This document shows positions 36,352 through 45,193 of a DNA stretch of 64,000 nt, in pieces. The DNA lies in NCBI GenBank assembly GCA_965226045.1, contig CBDDBU010000028.1, positions 124,001-188,000 of the forward strand. The letters run 5' to 3'. This DNA is from CBDDBU01 sp965226045 (GTDB lineage: Bacteria; Pseudomonadota; Alphaproteobacteria; VGEJ01). Position 1 is the first letter of the stretch. Each line of letters starts with the position of its first letter. The notes under the pieces were generated by a model. The model worked only from the letters and a program-made list of their open reading frames with translations. It was not told the DNA's origin and ran no database searches. The translations under genes and the position numbers were made by a program.

Positions 36352-37155
36352 ATGAGCCTGTTGCATCTCGCCGTCCTTGCGATCGTCCAAGGTATCACCG
36401 AGTTCCTTCCGATCAGCTCCTCGGGGCACCTGATCCTGGTGCCGGAGCTCACGGGTTGGCCCGACCAGGGGCTGGCGATGGACGTTGCGGTGCATGTCGG
36501 CACGCTAGCCGCAGTGATAGCGTACTTCCATCGCGACGTTGGGTCGATGATGGTCGGGCTTGTTCAACTCGTGGTTGGCCAGCGCCGTGACGGCGATGCC
36601 CAGTTGGTCCTCAACGTGATTATCGCGACCGTGCCGACCGTGATTGCCGGCGGTGTGTTGGTTGCGAGCGGTCTCGTCGAGGCGCTGCGCAGTGTCGCGG
36701 TGATCGGCGCGACGATGCTGGGCTTCGGGGTCGTCCTCTATGTGGCCGACATGTTTGGCATGACGATGCGCCGGCTCGACCACATGACCGGCGGCAAGGC
36801 ACTGCTCATCGGTCTCAGCCAAGTGCTCGCCCTGATCCCTGGAACCAGCCGGGCCGGCATTACCATCACGGCGGCCCGCATGTTGGGTTTTGAGCGGCGG
36901 GAGGCGGCGCGTTTCTCCATGTTGGTGGCGATCCCGACGATCCTCGGCGCCGGCGTTCTGCAAGGCGGCGAGCTATGGCGCAGCGGTGATCTGGAGCTCG
37001 GCTATCAGGCACTCGTCGCGGCGGCGCTGGCGTTCGTTTCGGCTTTGATCGGCGTGGCCGCGATGATGACGTGGCTGCGGCGCGCCAGCTTCACGCCCTT
37101 CGTGATCTATAGAATGATCGTTGGCGCGGCTCTCTTGGCATGGGCGTTCTACTGA
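36352..37155 (+). CDS. uppP: Undecaprenyl-diphosphatase
   Basis: A 267-residue integral membrane phosphatase (BacA/UppP) that recycles the lipid carrier for peptidoglycan and other surface polymers. The two family signatures are present: EFLPISSSGHLILVPEL (about residue 17) with its catalytic Glu/Ser/His, and LIPGTSRAGITITAARMLGF (about 163) with the catalytic Arg. About eight membrane segments are seen. It diverges from gltD. Confidence 0.96.
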   Translation: MSLLHLAVLAIVQGITEFLPISSSGHLILVPELTGWPDQGLAMDVAVHVGTLAAVIAYFHRDVGSMMVGLVQLVVGQRRDGDAQLVLNVIIATVPTVIAGGVLVASGLVEALRSVAVIGATMLGFGVVLYVADMFGMTMRRLDHMTGGKALLIGLSQVLALIPGTSRAGITITAARMLGFERREAARFSMLVAIPTILGAGVLQGGELWRSGDLELGYQALVAAALAFVSALIGVAAMMTWLRRASFTPFVIYRMIVGAALLAWAFY

Positions 37156-37175
37156 ACCTACCCGGGCTACCAAAC

Positions 37176-38126
37176 TTAAACGGGTTGGCGGGACGCAGCG
37201 GTGCCGGGGCGGCGATATCGGTCGAGGTAGGTCGGAACGACGCCTTCCGCCGCCGTCGGCGCCACCCCGAGATCGGTTAGCGTCAGGGCGTCAGCCGCCA
37301 CCACATTGTCGCTCTCAAGCACTCTCAACTGATCGCGCGTGATCGGCGGATTCGGGATGAGTTCGCACAATGCCGCCAGGATCCGCCCGGGACCGAAGGG
37401 GATCGGCACAAGTTGGCGCCGCCGTCGGGTCGCCGCCAGGATCAGTTCCATTAGTTCTCGGAACGTGTAGACGCGCGGCCCACCCAACTCGTAGGTGCGT
37501 CCCGCGCTCGCCGGGTCGTCGAGACTCCGCACGACGGCGGCCGCGACATCGCCGACGTACACGGGTTGAAAACGCGTTTCGCCGCCGCCAAAAAGGGGCA
37601 GCACGGGCGATAAACGCGCAAGGGCGGCGAAGCGATTGAAGAAATCATCCTCCGGTCCGAAGACGACGCTCGGTCGTAGGATGGTCACCCTCTCGAACGC
37701 GCTTCGCGCCCCGGCCTCGCCCGCCGCCTTCGAACGGGCATAGGCCGACATCGCCAATCTGTCGGCGCCGATCGCCGACACATGGATGAGCCGCGAGACT
37801 CCCGCCGCCGTGGCCGCAGCCGCCACCCGCGTGGCGCCATTGGCATGAACCTCGGCGAAGGTCTGGCGGCCCCGCTCGTTCAGGGCGCCGACCAGGTTCA
37901 CGACGGCGTCCGCGCGAGCGATCACCGCCTCCACCGAGCGCTGGTCGCGGATATTCGCGAGGATAGGAGCGATTTGCCCCACATCGCCCATCGTCCGTAG
38001 GAAAAGCGAACCCTCGGGGTCGCGTGTCGCCACCCGCACCCGTATGCCAGCGCTCGCCAGTCTGCGTACCACGTGGCGGCCGATGAACCCCGAGCCGCCA
38101 AACACCGTGATCGTGCGAAGGGCCAT
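37176..38126 (-). CDS. NDUFA9-like NAD(P)H-binding protein
   Basis: A 316-residue atypical SDR related to the complex I accessory subunit NDUFA9, common in alphaproteobacteria. The nucleotide-binding motif is ITVFGGSGFIGRHVVRRLA at the N-terminus; RLIHVSAIGAD (about residue 108) and YARSKAAGEAGAR (about 122) fit, and RPSVVFGPEDDFFNRFA (about 142) is typical of the group. I chose the ATG at 38126, with ggagcgg just upstream; an ATG at 38141 is also possible. Frames further upstream run through a perfect palindrome and are not credible. It probably helps complex I or quinone biology, by homology only. Confidence 0.87.
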   Translation of the reverse strand: MALRTITVFGGSGFIGRHVVRRLASAGIRVRVATRDPEGSLFLRTMGDVGQIAPILANIRDQRSVEAVIARADAVVNLVGALNERGRQTFAEVHANGATRVAAAATAAGVSRLIHVSAIGADRLAMSAYARSKAAGEAGARSAFERVTILRPSVVFGPEDDFFNRFAALARLSPVLPLFGGGETRFQPVYVGDVAAAVVRSLDDPASAGRTYELGGPRVYTFRELMELILAATRRRRQLVPIPFGPGRILAALCELIPNPPITRDQLRVLESDNVVAADALTLTDLGVAPTAAEGVVPTYLDRYRRPGTAASRQPV

Positions 38127-38155
38127 TTCGAACCGCTCCATTCCGCCGCGTCGTT

Positions 38156-38188
38156 CTTGGATCATGGCCGGCGCTGCCATGATCCAAG
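38156..38188. promoter_or_regulatory. Perfect 13-base inverted repeat upstream of the NDUFA9-like gene
   Basis: The arms cttggatcatggc (38156-38168) and gccatgatccaag (38176-38188) are exact reverse complements around a 7-base centre. The element is 30 bases upstream of the start at 38126, so it lies in the promoter or the 5' untranslated leader. It is not followed by a T run in either direction, which argues for an operator or an RNA hairpin rather than a terminator. Confidence 0.6.
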
Positions 38189-38347
38189 GCGTCGTCATGA
38201 TAAAGTGTTGGCAAGGGACCGCAAGGGCGGCCGCGACCCCCTTTTGATCCACGAGGCTCCAGACATGGCCGTTGACAACGATCAGGCGCCGCCGTAGGTG
38301 TTCTCGGCGCGCGCTTGATGCCGGCTGTCTGAACGACGGTCGCATGT

Positions 38348-38433
38348 GCCCAGGTGGCGGAATGGTAGACGCGCTAGCTTCAGGTGCTAGTGGCCTTATG
38401 GTCGTGGAAGTTCGAGTCTTCTCCTGGGCACCA
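38348..38433 (+). tRNA. tRNA-Leu (anticodon CAG)
   Basis: A class II tRNA: acceptor stem gcccagg/cctgggc with discriminator A and encoded CCA (38431-38433). The anticodon stem ctagc/gctag has loop ttcaggt, anticodon CAG. A long variable arm and the T-loop gttcgagtc are present. Confidence 0.96.
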
Positions 38434-38496
38434 TCGCGCGGGCGTGGAGCGAAGGCCGCCGGTGAGCTCGGCGGCCACTGAGGCAAGGGGTCGCCA

Positions 38497-39123
38497 TTGG
38501 CGGTTGAGCTACACAAGGGCGACTTGCGCGGCGGGATCGACTTGGGTAGCTCGGTCGCGATCGATACCGAAACCATGGGTCTCAACCCAGTCCGCGATCG
38601 CCTATGCTTGGTCCAGCTCTGCGATCGCGAAGGCCATTGCCACTTGATCCAGTTTCTGCCGCGCGCGGAGGGCAAGCCGGACTACTCGGCTCCCAACCTG
38701 AAGGCGCTGTTGGCCGACCAAGCAATCACCAAGCTCTTTCATTTCGCGCGCTTCGACGTGGCGACGCTGGCGCACCACCTGGGCGTTTGGTGTGAGCGGG
38801 TGTATTGCACCAAGATCGCCTCCAAGATCGCACGCACGAATGCCGACCGTCACGGGCTCAAGGACTTGTGTCGGGGCCTGCTCGGCATCGAGGTGTCGAA
38901 GCAGATGCAACTGTCCGATTGGGGCAGGGAGGAGCTGACGCCCGAGCAGCTCGAGTACGCGTGCGAGGATGTGCTCCACCTCCATGGGTTGCGTGAAAGA
39001 CTCGACGAATTGTTGGAGCGGGAAGGCCGAGCGGAACTCGCGGCGGCGTGTTTCCGTTTCGTTCCGACCAGGGTCCGGCTCGATCTGGCGGGATGGCAGG
39101 GGGTCGACATATTTGAGCACTGA
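38497..39123 (+). CDS. rnd: Ribonuclease D-like 3'-5' exonuclease
   Basis: A 208-residue DEDD exonuclease domain: Exo I AIDTETMGLNP (about residue 20) with Asp and Glu, Exo II LFHFARFDVATLAHHL (about 80) and Exo III YACEDVLHLHGLRERL (about 161) with Tyr and Asp. It lacks the HRDC domains of long RNase D, as is common in alphaproteobacteria. The start is a TTG at 38497 behind aagggg. It likely trims RNA 3' ends. It is close downstream of tRNA-Leu and just before kdsD. Confidence 0.88.
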   Translation: MAVELHKGDLRGGIDLGSSVAIDTETMGLNPVRDRLCLVQLCDREGHCHLIQFLPRAEGKPDYSAPNLKALLADQAITKLFHFARFDVATLAHHLGVWCERVYCTKIASKIARTNADRHGLKDLCRGLLGIEVSKQMQLSDWGREELTPEQLEYACEDVLHLHGLRERLDELLEREGRAELAAACFRFVPTRVRLDLAGWQGVDIFEH

Positions 39124-39133
39124 TGTCGAGGAC

Positions 39134-40123
39134 ATGACTCTGCGACGCCCGGGGCACCCGCCAGACGCCGGCCAGGCGGACATTGAGGTCGCGCGCCGGG
39201 TGCTAAGGCTGGAGGCGACGGGGCTCCAGGGACTCGCCACCGCGCTCGACGAACGCTTTGTCGCGGTTGTCGATATTCTCGAGGGCGTTCAGGGTCGGGT
39301 GGTCGTGAGTGGCATGGGCAAGAGCGGCCATGTCGCGCGCAAGATTGCGGCCACCATGGCATCCACCGGGACGCCGGCCCTTTATCTTCACCCGGCCGAG
39401 GCCAGCCACGGCGACCTCGGCATGATCGACCGCGACCGCGACGTCGCGCTGGTGCTTTCCAACTCCGGCGAGACGCCGGAACTGGCCGACCTGGTTTCGC
39501 ACTGTAAGCGGTTTGCGCGGCCGCTGATCGCCATCGTCGGTCGGGCGCCCAGCACGCTGACTGAGGCCGCCACGGCGGCGCTTGTCATCCCATCGACCCC
39601 CGAGGCCGGTCCGATCGGGCTCGCGCCAACCACCTCGACGACCGTGATGATGGCACTGGGGGATTGTCTGGCATTGGCCGTCATGCAGCGGCGCGGCTTC
39701 ACCGTCGAGGACTTCCACGAACTGCATCCCGGCGGTCGCCTGGGAAGCTCGCTGATTCGCGTATCCGATATCATGCATGACGGCGACGCCGTCCCTCTCG
39801 TCGCGCCGGATGCGGCGGTGGCGGATGCTATCCTCACCATGACCGCCAAGGCCTTCGGCTGCGTTGGTGTCGCCGACGATGGCCGTCTCGTGGGAATCAT
39901 TACCGACGGCGATCTTCGTCGCCATATGCGGCCCGGGTTGCTCGAATGCCGGGCGGCCGACATCATGACCCAACGACCAAAGACCATTCGGCCGCAGGCG
40001 TTGGCGGTGGAGGCCCTTGGGGTTATGAATCAAAAGGCGATCACGAGCTTGTTCGCGTGTGAGGACGGTCGAGCCATCGGCATTGTGCACATTCACGACT
40101 GCCTCCAGGCCGGGGTGGCATGA
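39134..40123 (+). CDS. kdsD: Arabinose-5-phosphate isomerase (KpsF/GutQ family)
   Basis: A 329-residue enzyme that makes arabinose 5-phosphate from ribulose 5-phosphate, the first step to Kdo. The SIS domain comes first (GRVVVSGMGKSGHVARKIAA, about residue 56; ALVLSNSGETPELADLV, about 102), then FHELHPGGRLGSSLIRVSDI and two CBS domains (about 210-325). The start at 39134 lies 11 bases after the nuclease gene. It heads the LPS-export group kdsD-lptC-lptA-lptB. Confidence 0.94.
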   Translation: MTLRRPGHPPDAGQADIEVARRVLRLEATGLQGLATALDERFVAVVDILEGVQGRVVVSGMGKSGHVARKIAATMASTGTPALYLHPAEASHGDLGMIDRDRDVALVLSNSGETPELADLVSHCKRFARPLIAIVGRAPSTLTEAATAALVIPSTPEAGPIGLAPTTSTTVMMALGDCLALAVMQRRGFTVEDFHELHPGGRLGSSLIRVSDIMHDGDAVPLVAPDAAVADAILTMTAKAFGCVGVADDGRLVGIITDGDLRRHMRPGLLECRAADIMTQRPKTIRPQALAVEALGVMNQKAITSLFACEDGRAIGIVHIHDCLQAGVA

Positions 40124-40812
40124 CCAGCGTCGGCGCAATGAGGCAGACGCGCTTGGCCCGGCCCAGCCGGCGGCCGCTCGGCGAGCCGGCTCGCTACAGC
40201 CGCTTTGTCGGGCTAATGAAGTTTGGCTTGCCGGCGCTTGCGGCCGCTCTCGTCGGGGCGGTGCTGGCGTGGCCAGGCACGAACGATGATCCGCGCGAAT
40301 TCCGTCTTTCCTATGCCGCCATCGACCTGAGCAATCCGGGCCGCCCGGGCATGTTGAACGCCCGCTACGTCGGCACCGACGAGGCTAATCGACCGTTTGT
40401 GGTGACCGCCGAATCGGCGATCGTGGACCCCGCCGACAAAAACCGAGTTCACCTGACGACGCTCCAGGCCGACATGACGCTCGACGACGAAAGTTGGGTC
40501 ACGGTGATCGCCGATCGCGGCGAGTACGACCTCGACGAGCAAGAACTTCTATTGTCAGATCGCGTCGATCTGTTCTCTGACCATGGTTACGAGTTCCACG
40601 CCAAGGAGGTTCGCGTTCATCTCGACAGCGGAACCGCTACCAGTGATCTGCCGGTCCAAGGGCAGGGGCCGCTCGGTACCCTTCGCGCCGATCGGTTTCG
40701 GATGACCGATCTCGGCCAACGGCTCCGGTTCGAGGGTGACGTCCGCATGGTCGTCCGTCCGTCCGGCGGCGCGGATTCGGCCGGCGACAGCGATCATAGT
40801 GCGGGGCCCTAG
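40120..40812 (+). CDS. lptC: LPS export protein LptC
   Basis: A 230-residue bitopic inner-membrane protein with one N-terminal membrane anchor (FGLPALAAALVGAVLAW, about residues 36-52) and a periplasmic beta-jellyroll (YVGTDEANRPFVVTAESA, GEYDLDEQELLLSDRVDLFS). It bridges LptB2FG and LptA. It overlaps the kdsD stop by four bases. Order and topology fit LptC; the sequence itself is poorly conserved in the family. Confidence 0.88.
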   Translation: MTSVGAMRQTRLARPSRRPLGEPARYSRFVGLMKFGLPALAAALVGAVLAWPGTNDDPREFRLSYAAIDLSNPGRPGMLNARYVGTDEANRPFVVTAESAIVDPADKNRVHLTTLQADMTLDDESWVTVIADRGEYDLDEQELLLSDRVDLFSDHGYEFHAKEVRVHLDSGTATSDLPVQGQGPLGTLRADRFRMTDLGQRLRFEGDVRMVVRPSGGADSAGDSDHSAGP

Positions 40813-41365
40813 CGTCGTCGTCGGGCCGGGTTTGCGCGCGCTCGTTATTGGCCTGGTTCTGGCGACCGGGCTGAGCCTCGGTGGCTTCGATGCCGCGGCG
40901 CAGGACGATGTGCTGGGTGCGGTTGACACGTCGCAGCCGATCGAAATCACCGCAGATGCCTTGGAGATCGAGCAGGGACTTGGCCTGGCCGTCTTCTCGG
41001 GCAACGTCAATGCGATACAAGGTGACATGATCCTGCGCGCCGAGACCTTGAAGGTGTACTACCGCACCAATGACGCTAGTGACCCCGAGATCGACGCTCA
41101 GGGGAGGATCTCGCGCATCGAGGCGGACGGCCAGGTCCATTTCGCGACTCCGACCGAGAGTGCGCGCGGCGAACTCGGGACCTATGACGTCGAGGGCCGG
41201 ACGATCACCCTGACAGGCGGTGTCGTGCTGACTCGCGGCGACAACGTCCTGCGGGGCAACCGTTTGGAATTGAACCTCGCCACCCGGCGTAGCAAGTTGT
41301 TTGGCGACGGCGAGGGTGGGGATCGTGTGCGTGGCCTTTTCGTACCCGATGACACCGAACAATGA
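40799..41365 (+). CDS. lptA: LPS transport periplasmic protein LptA
   Basis: About 188 residues from a GTG at 40799 that overlaps the end of lptC. A signal peptide (LRALVIGLVLATGLSLGGF, cleavage near AAA-Q) is followed by the OstA/LptA beta-jellyroll: PIEITADALEIEQGLGLAVF, SGNVNAIQGDMILRAETL, NVLRGNRLELNLATRRSKL. It forms the periplasmic LPS bridge between LptC and LptD. The exact start is uncertain; an ATG at 40736 would place the signal too deep. Confidence 0.88.
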   Translation: MRGPSVVVGPGLRALVIGLVLATGLSLGGFDAAAQDDVLGAVDTSQPIEITADALEIEQGLGLAVFSGNVNAIQGDMILRAETLKVYYRTNDASDPEIDAQGRISRIEADGQVHFATPTESARGELGTYDVEGRTITLTGGVVLTRGDNVLRGNRLELNLATRRSKLFGDGEGGDRVRGLFVPDDTEQ

Positions 41366-41424
41366 TGGCGGTGACGTGTGACCGGGGTCGCAGACCGTGC
41401 GGTTGTGGGGATTAGGATGGGGGC

Positions 41425-42228
41425 ATGGTGACGCGGGATTCGGCCGATGGCCCGGCAGGGCCGCATCCGAGCGAAGAAGCGCCGGGGCCGCAACTTGTCA
41501 CCGACAACCAAGGGCTCGCCGTCCACAAGATCAGCAAGCGATTCAAGCGGCGCCCGGTGCTGCGCGGCGTTAGCCTGTCGGTGCGGCGCGGCGAGGTCGT
41601 CGGCTTGCTGGGGCCGAACGGGGCGGGCAAGACCACGTGCTTTTGCGTCATGTCGGGATTGGTGGCGCCCGACACGGGCGCGGTCATGCTCGATGGACGC
41701 GACATCACCGACCTTCCGATGTATCGCCGTGCCCGGCTCGGGATCGGTTATCTACCGCAGGAAGCCTCGATATTCCGGGGGCTGTCAGTCGAGAACAACA
41801 TTCGTGCCGCGTTGGAGGTGGTGGAAACGGCTCGCGCCCGGCGCGAGGCTTTGCTCGATGAGCTGTTGGCGGAGTTCTCGATCTCGCACCTGCGCCGCAC
41901 GCCGTCCTTGGCGCTGTCGGGGGGAGAGCGGCGCCGTGTCGAGATCGCGCGGGCACTGGCCTCGAACCCCAATTTCATGCTCCTTGACGAGCCGCTCGCC
42001 GGCATCGATCCCATTGCGGTGAGCGAGATCCGCGATCTCGTGCTCCACCTCAAGGACCGGGGCATTGGTGTTCTGATTACCGACCACAATGTGCGCGAGA
42101 CGCTCGAAATCGTCGATCGTGCCTCGATTCTCCATAATGGTGCCGTGCTCATGGAGGGAGCGCCCTCCGAGATCGTCGCGCATGAGGGTGTGCGCCGCGT
42201 CTATTTGGGCGAGAGGTTTAGTCTTTAA
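41425..42228 (+). CDS. lptB: LPS export ABC transporter ATPase LptB
   Basis: A 267-residue ABC ATPase: Walker A GPNGAGKTTCFCVMSG (about residue 63), Q-loop YLPQEASIFRGL (about 110), signature LSGGERRRVEIARAL (about 163), Walker B FMLLDEPLAGIDP (about 183) and switch His in LITDHNVRE. The LptB-typical EASIFRGLSVE stretch is present. A non-conserved N-terminal extension of about 30 residues precedes the domain. It stands between lptA and rpoN, as in most proteobacteria. Confidence 0.94.
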   Translation: MVTRDSADGPAGPHPSEEAPGPQLVTDNQGLAVHKISKRFKRRPVLRGVSLSVRRGEVVGLLGPNGAGKTTCFCVMSGLVAPDTGAVMLDGRDITDLPMYRRARLGIGYLPQEASIFRGLSVENNIRAALEVVETARARREALLDELLAEFSISHLRRTPSLALSGGERRRVEIARALASNPNFMLLDEPLAGIDPIAVSEIRDLVLHLKDRGIGVLITDHNVRETLEIVDRASILHNGAVLMEGAPSEIVAHEGVRRVYLGERFSL

Positions 42229-42236
42229 GATCCGCC

Positions 42237-43804
42237 ATGGCCCTCTCGCAACGACAGGTCCTTCGTCAATCCCAAAGCATCGTCATGACGCCGCGGCTGC
42301 AGCAGGCGATCAAGCTGCTTCAGCTGCCCCATATCGAACTGGCCGAGTACGTTGAGGGGGAAACCGAGGACAACCCGCTGCTCGAACGGCAGGACACCGA
42401 TCCCGACACGGTGGTGGATTCAGCGGAGTCTGACGAGAACGAGGTCCCGGCGCAACGACGATGTCGGCGATTCCTGATGTCCGCCCAGGACCACCTGCCA
42501 GGGCAGGATCAAGTCCCACTTGACGTCGATTATGACCAGATTTACGCCGAGGATGGCCGCTCCGAGGGGCCAGGTCTCGCGACGGCCGCCGTTTTGGGCG
42601 GTGGACAGCGCTATGGCGAGGCCCGGCCCGACATCGAGCAGACAGCCGCGACGCCAACCAATTTGCCCGACCATTTGCTGGAGCAGCTCACCGTTGCCGT
42701 AGTCGACCCGGTGGATCGTCTGATTGGCGTCCACCTGATTGACATGGTCGACGATGCGGGCTATGTCACCGGCGCTTTAACACAGGTCGCCGAGCAGATC
42801 GGCTGCGATGTCGCACGGGTCGAGGCGGCGCTAGCGATGGTGCAGCAATTTGATCCCGTCGGGGTCGGTGCTCGTGACCTGGCCGAATGCCTGTCTCTCC
42901 AATTGCGCGAACGCGACCGGCTCGATCCGGCGATGCAGGCTTGTCTGGCCCATCTCGACCTGATCGCCGCCGGCGACATCGATGGTCTGTGCGAGGTGTG
43001 TGAGGTCGATGCCGAGGATGTCGGCGACATGATCGCGGAGATTCGCACGCTCGGCCCCAAGCCGGGGCTAGCCTTCGGGAGCGATTTCGTCGAATCAGTG
43101 ATTCCTGATGTTTTCGTCCGCCCACGGCCTGGCGGCGGGGGTGGCTGGTCGAACTCAACAGCGACACGCTGCCGCGCGTTCTCGTCGACAACAGCTACTA
43201 CGCGACGGTCCGCCGCAAGGTGCTAAACCAAGCCGAGAAGGCCTACCTCACCGACCGCCTCAATTCGGCGAACTGGCTGATCAAGGCCTTGGACCAGCGC
43301 GCCAACACCATACTGCGCGTCGCCACCGAACTCCTGGACCAGCAGGACGGTTTCTTGCTGCATGGGGTGGAGCACTTGCGCCCCCTCAATCTTCGCGACA
43401 TCGCGACCGAAATCGAGATGCACGAAAGCACCGTGAGCCGGGTAACCGGGAACAAGTACATCGCCATGCCGCGGGGCACCTTCCCGATGAAATATTTCTT
43501 TACCAATGCGATCGCATCCTCGGTCGGCGGGGAGTCCCACTCCGCCGAGACGGTACGGCATCGGATGCGCCAATTGATCGAGACCGAGAAGCCCGACGCT
43601 GTGCTTTCCGACGACCAGATCGTCGAAATATTGCGCGGCGAAGACGTCGATATCGCGCGCCGCACTGTCGCCAAGTATCGAGACGCGATGGGAATTCCCT
43701 CGTCGGTGGATCGTCGGCGCCAAGTGCGCAATGAGGCCAAGAGCGAGAAACCACCGGCCGTGATATCCGAGCCGACAACAGCGGACTCGGCGCTCTGGCG
43801 GTAA
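42237..43804 (+). pseudogene. rpoN: RNA polymerase sigma-54 factor, split by a one-base frameshift
   Basis: The first frame (42237-43226) encodes the activator-interacting region (LRQSQSIVMTPRLQQAIKLL) and core-binding domain through PKPGLAFGSDFVESVIPDVF. After VRPRPGG a run of five G (about 43136-43140) shifts the frame. The second frame continues WLVELNSDTLPRVLVDNSYY and LNQAEKAYLTDRLNSANWLI, then the DNA-binding region RDIATEIEMHESTVSRVTGN and the RpoN box ARRTVAKYRDAMGIPSS. Together they give a normal length of about 522 residues with nothing else missing. Either a true frameshift mutation or a one-base sequencing error; the near-perfect rest of the gene favours error or very recent loss. 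Confidence 0.9.
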
Positions 43805-43930
43805 TGTTTGACAGGCTTCGGGGATGGGCGCATATGGTCGCCCGGCCCGTCGTTGGGCGACGACGAGGCATTGTCAGGCGCGGGTGTCTGGCGGCGGCGT
43901 CCAAGCGACAACAAGCGCTCAGGACTTGAT

Positions 43931-44395
43931 ATGGATATCGGTGATCTTGTGGTGCCGAGCGGTGTCATTTCTCCGCTAGAGGCGGGCAGCAAGAAGCAGG
44001 CTTTGCAGATGTTGACCGAGCGCGCGGGCGAGGTCAGTCAGAGGCACCCGCGCCACATCTTCGACGTCGTGCTGGAACGCGAACGGCTGGGTACGACCGG
44101 GATTGGCGGCGGGGTCGCCATTCCACACGGGAAGCTGCCCGATATCGACAAGATCTACGGGGTGTTTGGGCGGCTCGAAACGCCGATCGACTTCGACGCA
44201 ATCGACGACCAGCCGGTCGACCTGATTTTCATGCTGTTGGCGCCAGAGGCGGCGGGCGCCGATCACCTGAAAGCGTTGGCGCGGGTCTCACGACTCCTCC
44301 GCGATCAAGCGGTCTGCGACAAGCTCCGAGAAGCCCTCGAAGCCGACGCCGTCTATGCTCTGCTGACCCATCAGGCGACCCAACACGCCGCTTGA
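43931..44395 (+). CDS. ptsN: Nitrogen-regulatory phosphotransferase protein PtsN (EIIA-Ntr)
   Basis: A 154-residue EIIA domain protein. The phosphorylated His is in GGVAIPHGKLPDI (about residue 66), inside the typical ERERLGTTGIGGGVAIPH stretch, and the C-terminal DHLKALARVSRLLRD helix is present. It receives phosphate from the NPr/EI-Ntr chain and regulates nitrogen and potassium metabolism. It follows rpoN by 126 bases; the hpf gene usually found between them is absent. Confidence 0.94.
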   Translation: MDIGDLVVPSGVISPLEAGSKKQALQMLTERAGEVSQRHPRHIFDVVLERERLGTTGIGGGVAIPHGKLPDIDKIYGVFGRLETPIDFDAIDDQPVDLIFMLLAPEAAGADHLKALARVSRLLRDQAVCDKLREALEADAVYALLTHQATQHAA

Positions 44396-44405
44396 GAGCC
44401 GCCGC

Positions 44406-44621
44406 TCAGTGGGCGCTGACAGGCTCCCAATTCTCGCGGCGCGCCATGGCGGAGGCGACCTCTCGGTTCTTGAAGGCGGCGATCTCGGTACCGTCTCCGC
44501 TGAACAAACCGTATGCCCGCTGGCCCTTGATGACCACGGGTTTGACGTAGACCAGGCCCGGCGGTCCGAAGACGGCGAACGCCTCCGGGCTCAACGGCTG
44601 GCCTTGATGCTTTTGCGTCAT
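44406..44621 (-). CDS. DUF1150-family protein
   Basis: A 71-residue protein (MTQKHQGQPLSPEAFAVFGP ... VYVKPV, GLFSGDGTEIAAFKNREVA). This matches DUF1150, a small alphaproteobacterial family often found behind small heat-shock genes. It overlaps the stop of the Hsp20 gene by four bases (44618-44621), so it is translationally coupled to it. Function unknown. Confidence 0.88.
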   Translation of the reverse strand: MTQKHQGQPLSPEAFAVFGPPGLVYVKPVVIKGQRAYGLFSGDGTEIAAFKNREVASAMARRENWEPVSAH

Positions 44622-45079
44622 GGCGTTGTGCCTTTCCCCTCGATTGCGAGGGACGGCGTCTCGGCCGAGCCGCCGCTCCTGATCTCGATGTGACGAACGG
44701 CCGCCTCGGCGAGGGGCTGTTCGAGGTCGATCCATAGCAATCCGTTGTCCAGGCGCGCCTCGATCACTTCGATGCCGTCCGCGAGCACGAATGACCGCTG
44801 AAACTGCCGCGCGGCGATGCCACGATGGAGGTAGACGTGGTCCTCGCCATTGGCGGCCTGCTTGCCGCGGATGACCAGCTGGTTGGCCTCCACGCGCACC
44901 TGAAGATCGCTCGCCGTGAACCCCGCGACCGCTAGGGTGATCTGGAAGCCGGAGCTCCCGACTTGTTCAATGTTGTAAGGCGGATAGCCGTCGCTCGGCC
45001 CCGCGACGCGGGCGAGCGTCCGCTCCATCTGTTCGAAGCCCAGCAGCAGTGGGTTGTTGAACAGGGATAGGTGAGACAT
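44618..45079 (-). CDS. Small heat-shock protein (Hsp20/IbpA family)
   Basis: A 153-residue alpha-crystallin-domain chaperone: YPPYNIEQVGSSGFQITLAV (about residue 33), VIRGKQ (about 69), HRGIAARQFQRSFVLADGIE (about 84) and the C-terminal beta strands. It holds unfolded proteins for refolding. The start at 45079 has a ggagg site upstream. Coupled to the DUF1150 gene. Confidence 0.92.
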   Translation of the reverse strand: MSHLSLFNNPLLLGFEQMERTLARVAGPSDGYPPYNIEQVGSSGFQITLAVAGFTASDLQVRVEANQLVIRGKQAANGEDHVYLHRGIAARQFQRSFVLADGIEVIEARLDNGLLWIDLEQPLAEAAVRHIEIRSGGSAETPSLAIEGKGTTP

Positions 45080-45193
45080 GTGCCAACCTCCTCTGGCGAG
45101 CGAGACTTGACGTACGAACGGCCCTTTCTGGCACCGTTCTCCTTATGTAGGCGCCACGGGCTGGCGATCAAGCAAATATGGCATGTGTCGCGC

